Assembly: GCF_000422485.1 (NCBI RefSeq)
Contig: NZ_AULW01000064.1
Span: 1-39,998 of the forward strand
Direction of reading: 5' to 3'
DNA length: 39,998 nt
Source: Paenibacillus pasadenensis DSM 19293
Lineage (GTDB): Bacteria > Bacillota > Bacilli > Paenibacillales > Paenibacillaceae
Positions 6,576-14,708 of the stretch are shown here, piece after piece; positions within the stretch are counted from its first letter, which is position 1; each line of letters starts with the position of its first letter. The position numbers and the translations under genes are program-made. The notes below the pieces were generated by a model that saw only the letters and a program-made list of their open reading frames with translations, did not search any database and was not told the origin of the DNA.

Positions 6576-7793
6576 ATGGCGAACTACAAGAAGCATGACA
6601 GCGGATGGGAATACCGCCTCAAGTACAAGGATCCTTTTACGGGAAAAACGAGGGAAAAATCTGGTCGAGGATTCGCGACTAAGAAAGAAGCACAGGTCGC
6701 GGTAAGCGAGTTTGAGAAGAAGCTCGCCGGAGGGTACGAGCAGACCGACATGCCTTTGGCTGACTACCTTGATACGTGGTTGCAGGAATACAAGACCGGC
6801 ACGGTCCGGAAGAACACGCTTCTCATCCACCAGAACAACATTAAGAAGCATATTAAGCCTTATTTCAAAAATCTCATGCTGCAAAGCCTCAAGCCTGTCA
6901 TGTACCAACGCTTTCTCAATCACCTAGTAGATGGCGGCATGAGCCACCGGACAGCACAGATCGTCCATTCTACAATGCACAACGCCTATGAGAAGGCCGT
7001 TACCTTGGGTAAGCTGGAGAAAAACCCTTGCATCGGTGTTGAGATCAAAGGCGATAGGAAGAAGCGAAATGTGAAGTTCATCGGGTCAGATGACATCCCC
7101 AAGCTGATGCAAGAACTAAGGAAGTATGGCTATGAATATTGGATATTTTTCAAAGCACTTCTGGAGACCGGCATGCGGAAAGGAGAAGCAGCCGCTCTAA
7201 AATGGTCGGATATTTCACTGGACCTTCGCCGCTTGGTAATTGACGAGACACTGGACTGGACTGCCATATCTCCAGAGGAAAATGCAGATTACTTTGGGGA
7301 CACGAAGACTTTGAGTTCTGAGAGGACCATCAAATTCAGTTCAGGGTTTGCAGATGACCTCCGCGCGCACAAAGCCTGGCAGGAACAAAACAAAGCGGCC
7401 TTTGGGGATCTGTACAAAACAGACCTGGACCTTGTCCTGTGCCGTGCAGATGGAAGCCCCATGCCGAAGTCCTCCCTCTTCAACGCCTTCTCCCGCTGCC
7501 TGCAGCGCGTTGGTCTGCCGCCCTTACCGATTCACTCCACCAGGCACACCTTCGCCGTGTTGATGCTTGAAGCCGGCGTGGAAATGAAGGTCGTGCAGGA
7601 GATGCTTGGACACGGCAGCATCCAGATTACCTCGGACGTCTACGCGCACATATCAAAAAAAATAGAGGATACCAGCATGGAGAAGTTTGAAACCTTCACC
7701 ACAGGTATCCTCAACTTTAAAAATTCGGGGGCAATCGGGGGGCATGCCTTCCAAGATGACACTGTCTCCTCGCCATGCCCCCCGATTCACTGA
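6576..7793 (+). CDS. int: Tyrosine recombinase / phage integrase
   Basis: The product has 405 residues. The N-terminal arm-binding domain (YRLKYKDPFTGKTREKSGRG) is followed by a SAM-like core-binding domain (about 60-150) and the catalytic domain with ETGMRKGEA (first Arg), HSTRHTF (H-x-x-R), LGHGSI (His) and SDVYAHIS (nucleophile Tyr). It is full length. The start follows AAGGAGG by 11 nt. The last 20 or so residues are unlike the family core and coincide with a 14-bp inverted repeat in the DNA, possibly reflecting an attachment site inside the 3' end of the gene. It integrates and excises the element next to glnA. Confidence 0.92.
   Translation: MANYKKHDSGWEYRLKYKDPFTGKTREKSGRGFATKKEAQVAVSEFEKKLAGGYEQTDMPLADYLDTWLQEYKTGTVRKNTLLIHQNNIKKHIKPYFKNLMLQSLKPVMYQRFLNHLVDGGMSHRTAQIVHSTMHNAYEKAVTLGKLEKNPCIGVEIKGDRKKRNVKFIGSDDIPKLMQELRKYGYEYWIFFKALLETGMRKGEAAALKWSDISLDLRRLVIDETLDWTAISPEENADYFGDTKTLSSERTIKFSSGFADDLRAHKAWQEQNKAAFGDLYKTDLDLVLCRADGSPMPKSSLFNAFSRCLQRVGLPPLPIHSTRHTFAVLMLEAGVEMKVVQEMLGHGSIQITSDVYAHISKKIEDTSMEKFETFTTGILNFKNSGAIGGHAFQDDTVSSPCPPIH
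7733..7787. repeat. Perfect 14-bp inverted repeat at the integrase 3' end
   Basis: AATCGGGGGGCATG (7733-7746) and CATGCCCCCCGATT (7774-7787) are perfect inverted copies separated by 27 bp, inside the last codons of int. No T-tract follows in either direction, so it is a poor terminator. It may be part of the attachment-site architecture, an RNA structure controlling int, or both. Confidence 0.75.
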
Positions 7794-7827
7794 CCCCAGA
7801 ACCCTTGATAATACTCGGTTTTTTCAC

Positions 7828-9156
7828 TCAATACAGCGTCAGGTACTGATCGCGCTCCCACTCATGCACTTGCGTCTTGTACATGTCCCATTCGATCTCT
7901 TTGAGCTCGTAGAAGTGGGCCAGCGCATGGTCGCCGAGCGCCTCGGTGACGATCTCGCTGCGGAGCAGCTCCGTGAGCGCCTCGCGCAGGTCTTCCGGCA
8001 GGCTCGGGATGCCTTCATCCAGGCGCTCCTCGTCGGTCATGACGTAGATGTTGCGATCGGTCGGAGCCGGCAGCGGATACTTGTTCTTGATGCCGTCCAG
8101 GCCGGCCTTCAGCATGACCGCCAGCGCCAGGTACGGGTTGGCCGCCGGATCCGGATTGCGCACCTCGACGCGCGTGCTGAGGCCGCGGGACGCCGGGATG
8201 CGGATCATCGGGCTGCGGTTGCTCGCCGACCAAGCGACGTAGCACGGAGCTTCGTAGCCCGGCACGAGCCGCTTGTAGCTGTTGACCGTCGGGTTGGTGA
8301 TGGCGGCCATCGCGCGCGCATGGCGCAGCACTCCGGCCATGTACTGGCGCGCCGTCGCGCTCAGGCCGAGCGCGTCGCTCTCGTCATAAAACGCGTTCTC
8401 GCTGCCGCGGAACAGCGACTGGTGGCAGTGCATGCCGGAGCCGTTCACGCCGAACAGCGGCTTGGGCATGAACGTCGCATGCAGGCCGTGCTGGCGGGCG
8501 ACCGTCTTGACGACAAGCTTGAACGTCTGGATCTGGTCCGCCGCCTTGATCGCGTCGGCGTACTTGAAGTCGATCTCATGCTGTCCCGGAGCCACCTCGT
8601 GGTGGGAAGCCTCGATCTCGAAGCCCATCTCCTCGAGCGTCAGCACGATCTCGCGGCGGCAGTTCTCGCCGAGATCCATCGGCGCCAGGTCGAAGTAGCC
8701 GCCCTGGTCGTTGAGCTCGGTTGTCGGCTCGCCTTTTTCGTTCGTCTTGAACAGGAAGAATTCCGGCTCCGGACCGACGTTCATCGCCGTGAAGCCCATC
8801 TCCTCGGCTTCCTTGAGCGCGCGCTTGAGGATGCCGCGCGGGTCGCCCGCGAACGGCGTGCCGTCCGGCATGTAGATGTCGCAGATGAGGCGCGCGACGC
8901 GATCCTGCGTCACCCAGGGGAAAACGACCCAGGTGCTCAGATCCGGATACAGGTACATGTCGGATTCCTCGATGCGGACATAACCTTCGATGGAAGATCC
9001 GTCAAACATCATTTTGTTGTCGAGCGCTTTTTCAAGCTGGCTGACCGGAATCTCCACGTTTTTGATCGTGCCGAGCAGATCGGTGAATTGCAGGCGGATG
9101 AAGCGGACGTTCTGCTCCTGGGCGATGCGGGTGATGTCATCTTTCGTATAGCTCAC
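7828..9156 (-). CDS. glnA: Glutamine synthetase type I
   Basis: The product has 442 residues and a GTG start with GAGGAG 9 nt upstream. It makes glutamine from glutamate, ammonia and ATP in the cytoplasm. The beta-grasp N-terminus ([14 protein letters not shown]), the [20 protein letters not shown] motif, the ATP-binding segment ([14 protein letters not shown]) and [13 protein letters not shown] are all present. Length and the linked glnR upstream fit the Gram-positive GSI-alpha type, which is feedback-regulated and acts as a co-regulator of GlnR. The gene end is only 34 bp from the phage integrase stop, and no terminator hairpin is visible in between. Confidence 0.97.
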   Translation of the reverse strand: MSYTKDDITRIAQEQNVRFIRLQFTDLLGTIKNVEIPVSQLEKALDNKMMFDGSSIEGYVRIEESDMYLYPDLSTWVVFPWVTQDRVARLICDIYMPDGTPFAGDPRGILKRALKEAEEMGFTAMNVGPEPEFFLFKTNEKGEPTTELNDQGGYFDLAPMDLGENCRREIVLTLEEMGFEIEASHHEVAPGQHEIDFKYADAIKAADQIQTFKLVVKTVARQHGLHATFMPKPLFGVNGSGMHCHQSLFRGSENAFYDESDALGLSATARQYMAGVLRHARAMAAITNPTVNSYKRLVPGYEAPCYVAWSASNRSPMIRIPASRGLSTRVEVRNPDPAANPYLALAVMLKAGLDGIKNKYPLPAPTDRNIYVMTDEERLDEGIPSLPEDLREALTELLRSEIVTEALGDHALAHFYELKEIEWDMYKTQVHEWERDQYLTLY

Positions 9157-9204
9157 GAATATCGGCTCCTCGCAGTAGAGTAGGTGGTCGGGAATAGGAC
9201 TCGG

Positions 9205-9618
9205 TTATCGTTTGTTGTTGAAAAAGCGGCTGAGCTGGCCCTGGATGAGGGAAGCCTTGCCGGGGCGCTTCTCCTGCAGCTGCTGCTTGAGCAGCAGGCG
9301 GAGCTGCGAGTCGCTGAGCTCGCGGCGGCGAACCTCGGAAATTTCGGTCATGACGGTCGCTTCCTCGGATTCCTTGGATACCGGATTCATGACCTGCTTG
9401 ATGCCGGCGATATTCACGCCCTTCTCGATCAGCGACTTGATCTCGAGCAGGCGCTCGACGTCGTTGAAGGAGAACAGACGCTGGTTGCCGGAAGTCCGCG
9501 CCGGCACGATCAGCTCATGCTGCTCGTAGTAGCGGATCTGACGCGCGGTCAAGTCGGTCAGCTTCATTACGATCCCGATCGGGAACAGCGCCATATTGCG
9601 GCGTATATCGTCAGCCAT
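9205..9618 (-). CDS. glnR: MerR-family nitrogen regulator GlnR
   Basis: The product has 137 residues from an ATG with GGAAGG about 11 nt upstream. The winged-helix MerR DNA-binding domain (FPIGIVMKLTDLTARQIRYY…TSGNQRLFSFNDVERLLEIK) is followed by a dimerisation helix and a C-terminal tail ending GQLSRFFNNKR, the region that in B. subtilis GlnR is autoinhibitory until feedback-inhibited glutamine synthetase binds. It represses glnRA when nitrogen is in excess. It is the first gene of the glnRA operon and lies 48 nt before glnA. Confidence 0.95.
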   Translation of the reverse strand: MADDIRRNMALFPIGIVMKLTDLTARQIRYYEQHELIVPARTSGNQRLFSFNDVERLLEIKSLIEKGVNIAGIKQVMNPVSKESEEATVMTEISEVRRRELSDSQLRLLLKQQLQEKRPGKASLIQGQLSRFFNNKR

Positions 9619-9657
9619 GTTCACATCAACCTTCCAGTTTCGATAAGGGATGAGCTT

Positions 9658-9686
9658 ATTGTACCTGCAGGACATGAAGGTGTCAA
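9658..9686 (-). promoter_or_regulatory. glnRA promoter
   Basis: On the minus strand a perfect TTGACA (9686-9681), a 17-bp spacer and TACAAT (9663-9658) give a strong sigma-A promoter about 40 nt before the glnR start codon. Confidence 0.85.
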
Positions 9687-9703
9687 CCGATGTGAGGTTC
9701 TTG

Positions 9704-9720
9704 TGTGAGTTTACATTACA
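9704..9720. promoter_or_regulatory. GlnR/TnrA box upstream of glnRA
   Basis: TGTGAGTTTACATTACA fits TGTNA-N7-TNACA exactly. It lies about 18 bp upstream of the glnRA -35. A weaker copy (TGTCA-N7-TGAGG, 9681-9697) overlaps the -35. The box overlaps the stop codon of the upstream ynbB-like gene, so the operator is partly coding. Confidence 0.85.
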
Positions 9721-10961
9721 ATTATATCCTGCTTGGCCAGACGCTCCAGCGATTGCAGCAGGCCAAGCTTGACATGGGCATAGGTCAGGCCGCCCTGCAT
9801 GTAGGCGATGTAAGGCTCGCGGATCGGCGCGTCGGCCGACAGCTCGAGGCTGCCGCCCTGGATGAACGAGCCCGCCGCCATGATGACGGGATGCTCGTAG
9901 CCCGGCATGTCCCATGCCTCGGGCACGACATGCGAGTCGACGGCCGCAGCCGCCTGGATGCCCTGCACGAACGCCGTCAGCGCTTCCGGACGGCCGAAGC
10001 GGATCGCCTGGATGAGGTCGGTGCGGGGCTCGTCCCAGCGCGGCGACGTCTCGAAGCCGAGCCGCTCGAACAGGCCGGCCGCCAGCACGCTCCCTCGGAG
10101 CGCCTGGCCGACCAGATGCGGCGCGAGGAACAGCCCTTGGTACATGGCGCGCAGCGTGCCGAGCATCGCGCCGACCTCCCCGCCGATGCCCGGCGCGGTG
10201 AGGCGGTATGACGCCGCCTGCACGGCCGCGGCCGTGCCCGCGACGTAGCCGCCGGTCGCCGCGAGTCCGCCGCCCGGGTTTTTGATGAGCGAGCCGGCGA
10301 TCAGGTCGGCTCCGACCTGCGTCGGCTCCAGCCGCTCGGTGAACTCGCCGTAGCAGTTGTCGACGAAGACGAGCACATCCGGCTTGATCGCCTTTACCCG
10401 CCGGATCATCTCGCCGATCCGCTCGACGGTGAACGACGCCCGCCAGTCGTAGCCGCGCGAGCGCTGGATGCCGACCACCTTCGTGCTCGGTCCGATCAGG
10501 CGCTCCGCCAGCTCCCAGTCGACGTCGCCCTCCGGCGTCAGCGCCGCTTCCCGATAGCCGATGCCGAAGTCCTGCAGCGATCCGGTGCCGTCGCCCGGCT
10601 TGCCGATCACTTTATGCAGCGTGTCGTACGGCCGTCCGGTCAGGTACAGCAGCTCGTCGCCGGGCCGCAGCAGGCCGAACAGCGCGCAGCTGATCGTATG
10701 GGTGCCCGAGGCGAAATGCGGCCGCACGAGCGCCGCCTCCGCGCCGAACACCTCCGCATAGACGAGATCGAGCACCTCGCGTCCGCGGTCGTTGTAGCCG
10801 TAGCCTGTCGAGCCGTTGAAGTGGAAGTCGCTCACGCGGAATTTTTGAAAGGCCCGGATCACCTTCCACTGGTTCTCCTCCGCCATGCGGTCCAGCTCCT
10901 TGAACCGCGCCTCCATCCTATCCTCGGCCTCGCGGGCGAGCTTCATCAGGTTGTCCATCAT
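9711..10961 (-). CDS. ynbB: YnbB-type PLP-dependent enzyme (methionine gamma-lyase family, aluminium-resistance-like)
   Basis: The product has 416 residues and the fold of Cys/Met-metabolism PLP enzymes. SGTHTISCALFGLLRPGDEL precedes the cofactor-binding part, VLVFVDNCYGEFTE holds the Asp that contacts the PLP ring, and AGSLIKNPGGGLA holds the Schiff-base lysine. The family is often annotated as aluminium resistance protein or methionine gamma-lyase family, with a poorly defined substrate. The order ynbB-glnR-glnA matches B. subtilis. Its stop codon lies inside the GlnR box. Confidence 0.88.
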   Translation of the reverse strand: MMDNLMKLAREAEDRMEARFKELDRMAEENQWKVIRAFQKFRVSDFHFNGSTGYGYNDRGREVLDLVYAEVFGAEAALVRPHFASGTHTISCALFGLLRPGDELLYLTGRPYDTLHKVIGKPGDGTGSLQDFGIGYREAALTPEGDVDWELAERLIGPSTKVVGIQRSRGYDWRASFTVERIGEMIRRVKAIKPDVLVFVDNCYGEFTERLEPTQVGADLIAGSLIKNPGGGLAATGGYVAGTAAAVQAASYRLTAPGIGGEVGAMLGTLRAMYQGLFLAPHLVGQALRGSVLAAGLFERLGFETSPRWDEPRTDLIQAIRFGRPEALTAFVQGIQAAAAVDSHVVPEAWDMPGYEHPVIMAAGSFIQGGSLELSADAPIREPYIAYMQGGLTYAHVKLGLLQSLERLAKQDIIVM

Positions 10962-11003
10962 CGTTGTAAGTTCCGCTCCTTCATTTCGGTTGTACTCCGC
11001 AGG

Positions 11004-11037
11004 AAAAGAGCCCCGCCGGCCGCAGCCGGCGAAGCCC
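11004..11037 (-). terminator. Intrinsic terminator after spoVK
   Basis: The minus-strand RNA can form a 13-bp stem (GGGCUUCGCCGGC with GCCGGCGGGGCUC, three of the pairs G-U) around a UGCG loop, followed directly by UUUU. It lies about 50 nt after the spoVK stop. Confidence 0.7.
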
Positions 11038-11088
11038 GATTCCTCCTTGCGGCCGGCCCCTCCGGGCGCGCCTCTCGCGCCGCCCGGC

Positions 11089-12117
11089 TCAGCCGTCCGG
11101 CTTTCCTTTGCCGTCCCATCGCATATCCTCCGGACGGAGGCTCATCAGCTCCTGCCTGCCCGGACTCGAGGAGGCGTATTGGTTCAGCAGCCTCACCGCC
11201 TGATGGCGGATCGCCTTCTCGATGAGATTGCGCACGTAGCGCGCATTGCTGAACGAATACAGCGTCGCCGTCTTTTCCTGCATCAGATGCGTCCTGAGCT
11301 TGAACACCGTCTGCGGCATGAGGGCGTAATCGCGGTCCTTGGCCATCAGCTCGGCGATCTGGATGAGCTGGTCGACGGTATAGTCCGGGAAGTCGATCTG
11401 GATCGGGAAGCGCGAGGGCAGCCCCGGGTTCGTCATCAGGAAATGCTCGATCTCCAGCGGATAGCCGGCAAGGATGAGCACGAACTGGCTGCGATGGTCC
11501 TCCATCGCCTTGACGAGCGTATCGATCGCTTCCTTGCCGAAGTCCTTTTCTCCGCCTCTCGCCAGGCTGTACGCCTCGTCGACGAACAGCACGCCGCCGA
11601 GCGCCTTTTTGACGAGATCTCGCGTCTTTTGCGCCGTATGGCCGATATACTCGCCCACGAGATCGGCTCGCTCCACCTCGATCAGATGTCCCTTGGACAG
11701 CAGCCCCATCTTCTGAAACAGCTTCGCCACGATGCGGGCGATCGTCGTCTTGCCGGTGCCGGGGTTGCCCTTGAAGATCATATGGTACACCTGAGCGCCT
11801 CCGGAGAGGCCGGCTTCGGTCCGCATCTGACTGATCAGCAGCAGAGCATAGATCTCGTAGATGAGGGACTTCACGCCCTCCATGCCGACCATAGGCTCCA
11901 ATTCCTTCTGGATCTCGAGATAAGGGTCCGCCGAGGGCGGCACCGCGGCCGGACGCGGCAGAGCCGCAGCCGGTTCGTGAGGCGCATCGACGCCGGCCAG
12001 CGCCGGAGCCGATGCCCCGAGACCGTACGTCTCATGATGGCGCAGCACGACATTGATCTGGCGGGAGGGCCGGGAGCCCTTGGCTCCCGAAGCGGCGTGT
12101 CCGTTCATCTGCGGCAT
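11089..12117 (-). CDS. spoVK: Stage V sporulation protein K, CbxX/CfxQ-type AAA+ ATPase
   Basis: I choose the ATG at 12117 (342 residues), because AGAAGGG lies 6-8 nt upstream. An in-frame TTG at 12165 is less likely. The AAA+ core has Walker A GNPGTGKTTIARIV (about 117), Walker B GGVLFVDEAYSL (about 174), a sensor/arginine region (PGLPSRFPIQIDFPD) and a helical lid (FSNARYVRNLIEKA). The family is needed for spore maturation in Bacillus, and its rubisco-activase relatives remodel protein complexes. The first 60 residues are a variable, proline/alanine-rich tail. A CATACCGC at 12177-12170 could be a sigma-E-type -10 box. In B. subtilis hflX lies between spoVK and ynbB; it is absent here. Confidence 0.9.
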   Translation of the reverse strand: MPQMNGHAASGAKGSRPSRQINVVLRHHETYGLGASAPALAGVDAPHEPAAALPRPAAVPPSADPYLEIQKELEPMVGMEGVKSLIYEIYALLLISQMRTEAGLSGGAQVYHMIFKGNPGTGKTTIARIVAKLFQKMGLLSKGHLIEVERADLVGEYIGHTAQKTRDLVKKALGGVLFVDEAYSLARGGEKDFGKEAIDTLVKAMEDHRSQFVLILAGYPLEIEHFLMTNPGLPSRFPIQIDFPDYTVDQLIQIAELMAKDRDYALMPQTVFKLRTHLMQEKTATLYSFSNARYVRNLIEKAIRHQAVRLLNQYASSSPGRQELMSLRPEDMRWDGKGKPDG

Positions 12118-12184
12118 CACTGTCCCTTCTGGTACGTTTCGCTCTCCTAAGCGTATTCGGGACAAAGAAGCGGTATGAACGGAT

Positions 12185-12964
12185 TTAAGGCGCTTTGAGG
12201 CCGATCAGCAGCAGCAGCTTGTCCAGCTTCCACTTGCCGTACGCCAGCACCTCCCGCGTCTGGTTGCGCGAGGCGCTGAGCACCTTGGACTTGACCGAGC
12301 TGACGACGGGATCGTCGAAGCCGAGGAAGCGGGCCATGTCCAGCGCCCGCGGCGCGTGGTACTCATGCGTGACGATCAGGTAGGAGGAAAGGCCGTTCTT
12401 CTCCCCTGCCTCGCGGCTGAACACGAGATTCTCGTACGTGCTCGTCGCGCGGTTCTCCAGGAGGATATCCTCCTTCGGCACGCCTTTGTCGACGAGATAG
12501 AGCCGCATCCCCTGCGCCTCCGTCAGCTTCGAGCCGTTGCGGTCGAGGCCGCCCGAGACGATCAGCTTGTCCACCCGCCCCGCCTCGTACAGCCGGAGCG
12601 CCTGATCCAGCCTCTCCTGCAGGCCGGGGCTGGGGCGGTCGTTCCAGAGCGCCGCGCCGAGCACGATCGCGGCCTGCCGCTGCGGCACGGGATTCGGAGG
12701 ATCGTAATGGGTGATCTGCCAGAGCAGCCAGCCGCTTGCCAGGACGCCGACAGACAGCGCGATCAGCATAACGCGCAAAAGACGGCCTGCGAGGCCGCCT
12801 CCTCTTGCTTTGCGGGTCGGCCGCCGCTTCGCGCGGACCGCCGCCTTTTGCTTGCTTCCGGCCTTCGGCTTGCCGGCGGCCGCGCCCTTTCGCGCCGGTC
12901 CGCTAGAGCTGTCCTTGAGCCCGCTTCCCTTGCGGGGAGCGGGCGGACCCGGGGGACGGCTCAT
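12185..12964 (-). CDS. YdcF-like DUF218 membrane-anchored protein
   Basis: The product has 259 residues. A long basic, Ala/Gly/Pro-rich cytoplasmic N-terminus (about 1-58) is followed by one transmembrane helix (LLRVMLIALSVGVLASGWLL). The extracytoplasmic DUF218 domain contains AAIVLGAALWNDRPSPGLQERLDQAL, LIVSGG, and SSYLIVTHEYHAPRA with the conserved His. DUF218 proteins (YdcF, SanA, ElyC) bind nucleotide-like ligands or affect envelope precursors; the substrate here is unknown. Its ATG overlaps the stop of the DUF402 gene (ATGA), so the two are translationally coupled. Confidence 0.85.
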   Translation of the reverse strand: MSRPPGPPAPRKGSGLKDSSSGPARKGAAAGKPKAGSKQKAAVRAKRRPTRKARGGGLAGRLLRVMLIALSVGVLASGWLLWQITHYDPPNPVPQRQAAIVLGAALWNDRPSPGLQERLDQALRLYEAGRVDKLIVSGGLDRNGSKLTEAQGMRLYLVDKGVPKEDILLENRATSTYENLVFSREAGEKNGLSSYLIVTHEYHAPRALDMARFLGFDDPVVSSVKSKVLSASRNQTREVLAYGKWKLDKLLLLIGLKAP

Positions 12965-13518
12965 GATTCGCTGACCTCTCCGAGCCGCTCCGCGAGCGTC
13001 TTGCGGTGGCGGAGGCTGAGCGTGAAGTAGCGGAAGCGGCCGTTCTTGATCGAGGCGAGCAGGCGTCCGGCCGTCTTGCGGGCCATCGCCGCCTCCTTGC
13101 GCGTGATGTCCCCGCCGAGAACCGCGTCCTCCAGCTCATCCTCGTCCATCAGGTACACTTCGCCCGACGGCAGCACGACGATGTCCAGGTACAGGTCGTC
13201 GAACCACGGAACCTGCTGGTCGGTCAAGCCTTGCGTTTTGCAGATGTCAATGTACCATTGCACGACCTTGCCCTTGTCGTCGAACATCGTCGTGACGACG
13301 AAATGCTCGCCCCGCGGGAAATGCTGCATCCAGAGATAGCCCCGGTCGGCCAGGCAGAGCCGGCGCCCGTTGTATTCCTTCCACAGCGGCTCCCGCAGCT
13401 CGTGGATCCGGTAGAACGTGACGAGACCTCGGAAGTCGTCGCCGTCAAGCGTCAGGCAAGTGTAGCTTCTGCGCAGGATACGCCGCCAGTTGGCCCGATC
13501 GGAAAATTTTCGTTTCAT
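12961..13518 (-). CDS. DUF402 family protein
   Basis: I choose the ATG at 13518 (185 residues), which begins the family-like sequence MKRKFSDRANWRRIL. DUF402 features include GRRLCLADRGYLWMQHFP, VVTTMFDDKGKVVQWYIDIC and the acidic metal-binding stretch WFDDLYLDIVVLPSGEVYLM, followed by DEDELEDAV. Relatives in staphylococci are nucleoside tri-/diphosphatases, but this branch is uncharacterised. It overlaps the DUF218 gene by 4 nt. The 13519-13700 gap upstream shows no further gene. Confidence 0.82.
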   Translation of the reverse strand: MKRKFSDRANWRRILRRSYTCLTLDGDDFRGLVTFYRIHELREPLWKEYNGRRLCLADRGYLWMQHFPRGEHFVVTTMFDDKGKVVQWYIDICKTQGLTDQQVPWFDDLYLDIVVLPSGEVYLMDEDELEDAVLGGDITRKEAAMARKTAGRLLASIKNGRFRYFTLSLRHRKTLAERLGEVSES

Positions 13519-13712
13519 ATGGAACGTACCCTTTCCCCTAAGATGCGGTGCGGCTGCCTTCTCCTGTCTGGAGGGTGGCTGGTGGATCCTTCCGCCCCAT
13601 CCTTCCTTTAGTTGACAGCTTACCACATCTTCCCGCGCTTCTCCACCCATGCTCCAAATAAGACCGGGCTCCGCCCGTCCCTGCCGCGCCGCCGCGAGGA
13701 CGTCCTCTATGG

Positions 13713-13744
13713 AAAAAGCCCGTCTCCGGCTGGCGGAGACGGGC
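13713..13744 (-). terminator. Intrinsic terminator of the qoxABCD operon
   Basis: GCCCGTCTCCG and CGGAGACGGGC form a perfect 11-bp stem around a 5-nt loop, followed on the minus strand by TTTTT. It lies 19 nt after the qoxD stop codon. Confidence 0.92.
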
Positions 13745-13762
13745 GGCTCGCACGCGCGCTTG

Positions 13763-14101
13763 CTACTGCACGACCGAGTTGAAGGACATGATCCAAACGG
13801 AGCCGGCGACGATCGTAATGACGATGATCCCGCCGAGCACGAGCGCCATGAGGTTGTACCTCGGCTTATCCGCTTCGCGAATGTGCATGAAGAAGATCAG
13901 CTGCACGAGCAGCTGCGCGACCGCGGTAATGAGGATCACGAGCAGCGTGGCGGTGCGCTCCAGCAGCCCGTTGAACACGACGACCATCGGAATGATCGTC
14001 AGCACGATCGACAGGAGAAAGCCGATCGAGTACGACTTCATCGAGCCGTGGCTGTGCTCCTCGTGGTGGCCGTGGCCATGGTTGGACGAATGCTGGCTCA
14101 T
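13763..14101 (-). CDS. qoxD: Cytochrome aa3 quinol oxidase subunit IV
   Basis: The product has 112 residues and three transmembrane helices (about 25-47, 50-72, 85-108). The N-terminus is His-rich (SSNHGHGHHEEHSHG), as is common for QoxD/CyoD-type subunits. It follows qoxC after a single nucleotide (TAA-G-ATG). It stabilises the oxidase complex and has no cofactors. The His-rich tail might bind metal but this is not established. Confidence 0.9.
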   Translation of the reverse strand: MSQHSSNHGHGHHEEHSHGSMKSYSIGFLLSIVLTIIPMVVVFNGLLERTATLLVILITAVAQLLVQLIFFMHIREADKPRYNLMALVLGGIIVITIVAGSVWIMSFNSVVQ

Positions 14102-14102
14102 C

Positions 14103-14708
14103 TTACATCACCCCCATCAGATAGACGACCGAGAGGAGGAAGATCCAGATGACGTCGAGGAAGTGCCAGTACAGGCTGAAGTTCGTGATCTTGCGCTTCG
14201 TGACGGTCGTGATGCCGCGCTTGCGCAGCTGCAGGATCAGGCCGATGCACCAGAAGATGCCCATCGTCACGTGGATGCCGTGCGTGCCGACCAGCGTGAA
14301 GAACGCCGACAGGAACGCGCTCGTGCCGATGTTCGCGCCTTCGTGGACCATCGTCATGAACTCCTCGATCTCGAGGAAGAGGAACGCCCCGCCGAGCAGC
14401 AGCGTCATGACGAGCCAGAAGATCGTGCCTTTGAGCTTGTTCGCCTGCATCTGCAGCACCGCGATCCCGCTCGTGAAGCTGGAGGTGAGCAGGATGAACG
14501 TCGAGGCGACGAAGATCGGAATCTCGAAAAGCTCCTTGCCGGTCGGACCGCCGTTCGTGTGGCCTACGAGGACGACGTAGACCGCGAACAGCGTTCCGAA
14601 CAGCAGGACGTCGGAGACGAGGAACAGCCAGAATCCGGCTGTCTTGAGCGACTCCTGTTCTTGCGTATGGTGCTCGTGCACTTCAGGCGATACGATGTGC
14701 TGCGCCAT
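14103..14708 (-). CDS. qoxC: Cytochrome aa3 quinol oxidase subunit III
   Basis: The product has 201 residues and five transmembrane helices, close to the 204 residues of B. subtilis QoxC. The start (HTQEQESLKTAGFWLFLVSD) and GTHGIHVTMGIFWCI are typical of haem-copper oxidase subunit III, which supports proton uptake by subunit I. Its ATG overlaps the last base of the qoxB stop (TAATG). Confidence 0.93.
   Translation of the reverse strand: MAQHIVSPEVHEHHTQEQESLKTAGFWLFLVSDVLLFGTLFAVYVVLVGHTNGGPTGKELFEIPIFVASTFILLTSSFTSGIAVLQMQANKLKGTIFWLVMTLLLGGAFLFLEIEEFMTMVHEGANIGTSAFLSAFFTLVGTHGIHVTMGIFWCIGLILQLRKRGITTVTKRKITNFSLYWHFLDVIWIFLLSVVYLMGVM

Larger units (their letters stand above)
1..7793. mobile_element. 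Prophage or phage-like integrated element, partial (right end)
   Basis: The block contains a tyrosine integrase at its right edge, a repressor/metalloprotease pair, a divergent early operon, and phage-type replication genes (DUF2800 nuclease, DUF2815 ssDNA-binding protein, family A polymerase). Right of 7793 the genes are chromosomal housekeeping genes starting with glnA. The left end lies outside the window, so packaging, structural or conjugation genes cannot be checked. The immR-immA-int order resembles ICEBs1, but the replication genes are phage-like, so I infer a prophage. The true right attachment site is not proven and probably lies between about 7730 and the glnA stop. Confidence 0.85.

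Noticed and set aside
7790-7830. tRNA gene as phage attachment site
   Set aside because: No tRNA-like cloverleaf or CCA end is seen between int and glnA.
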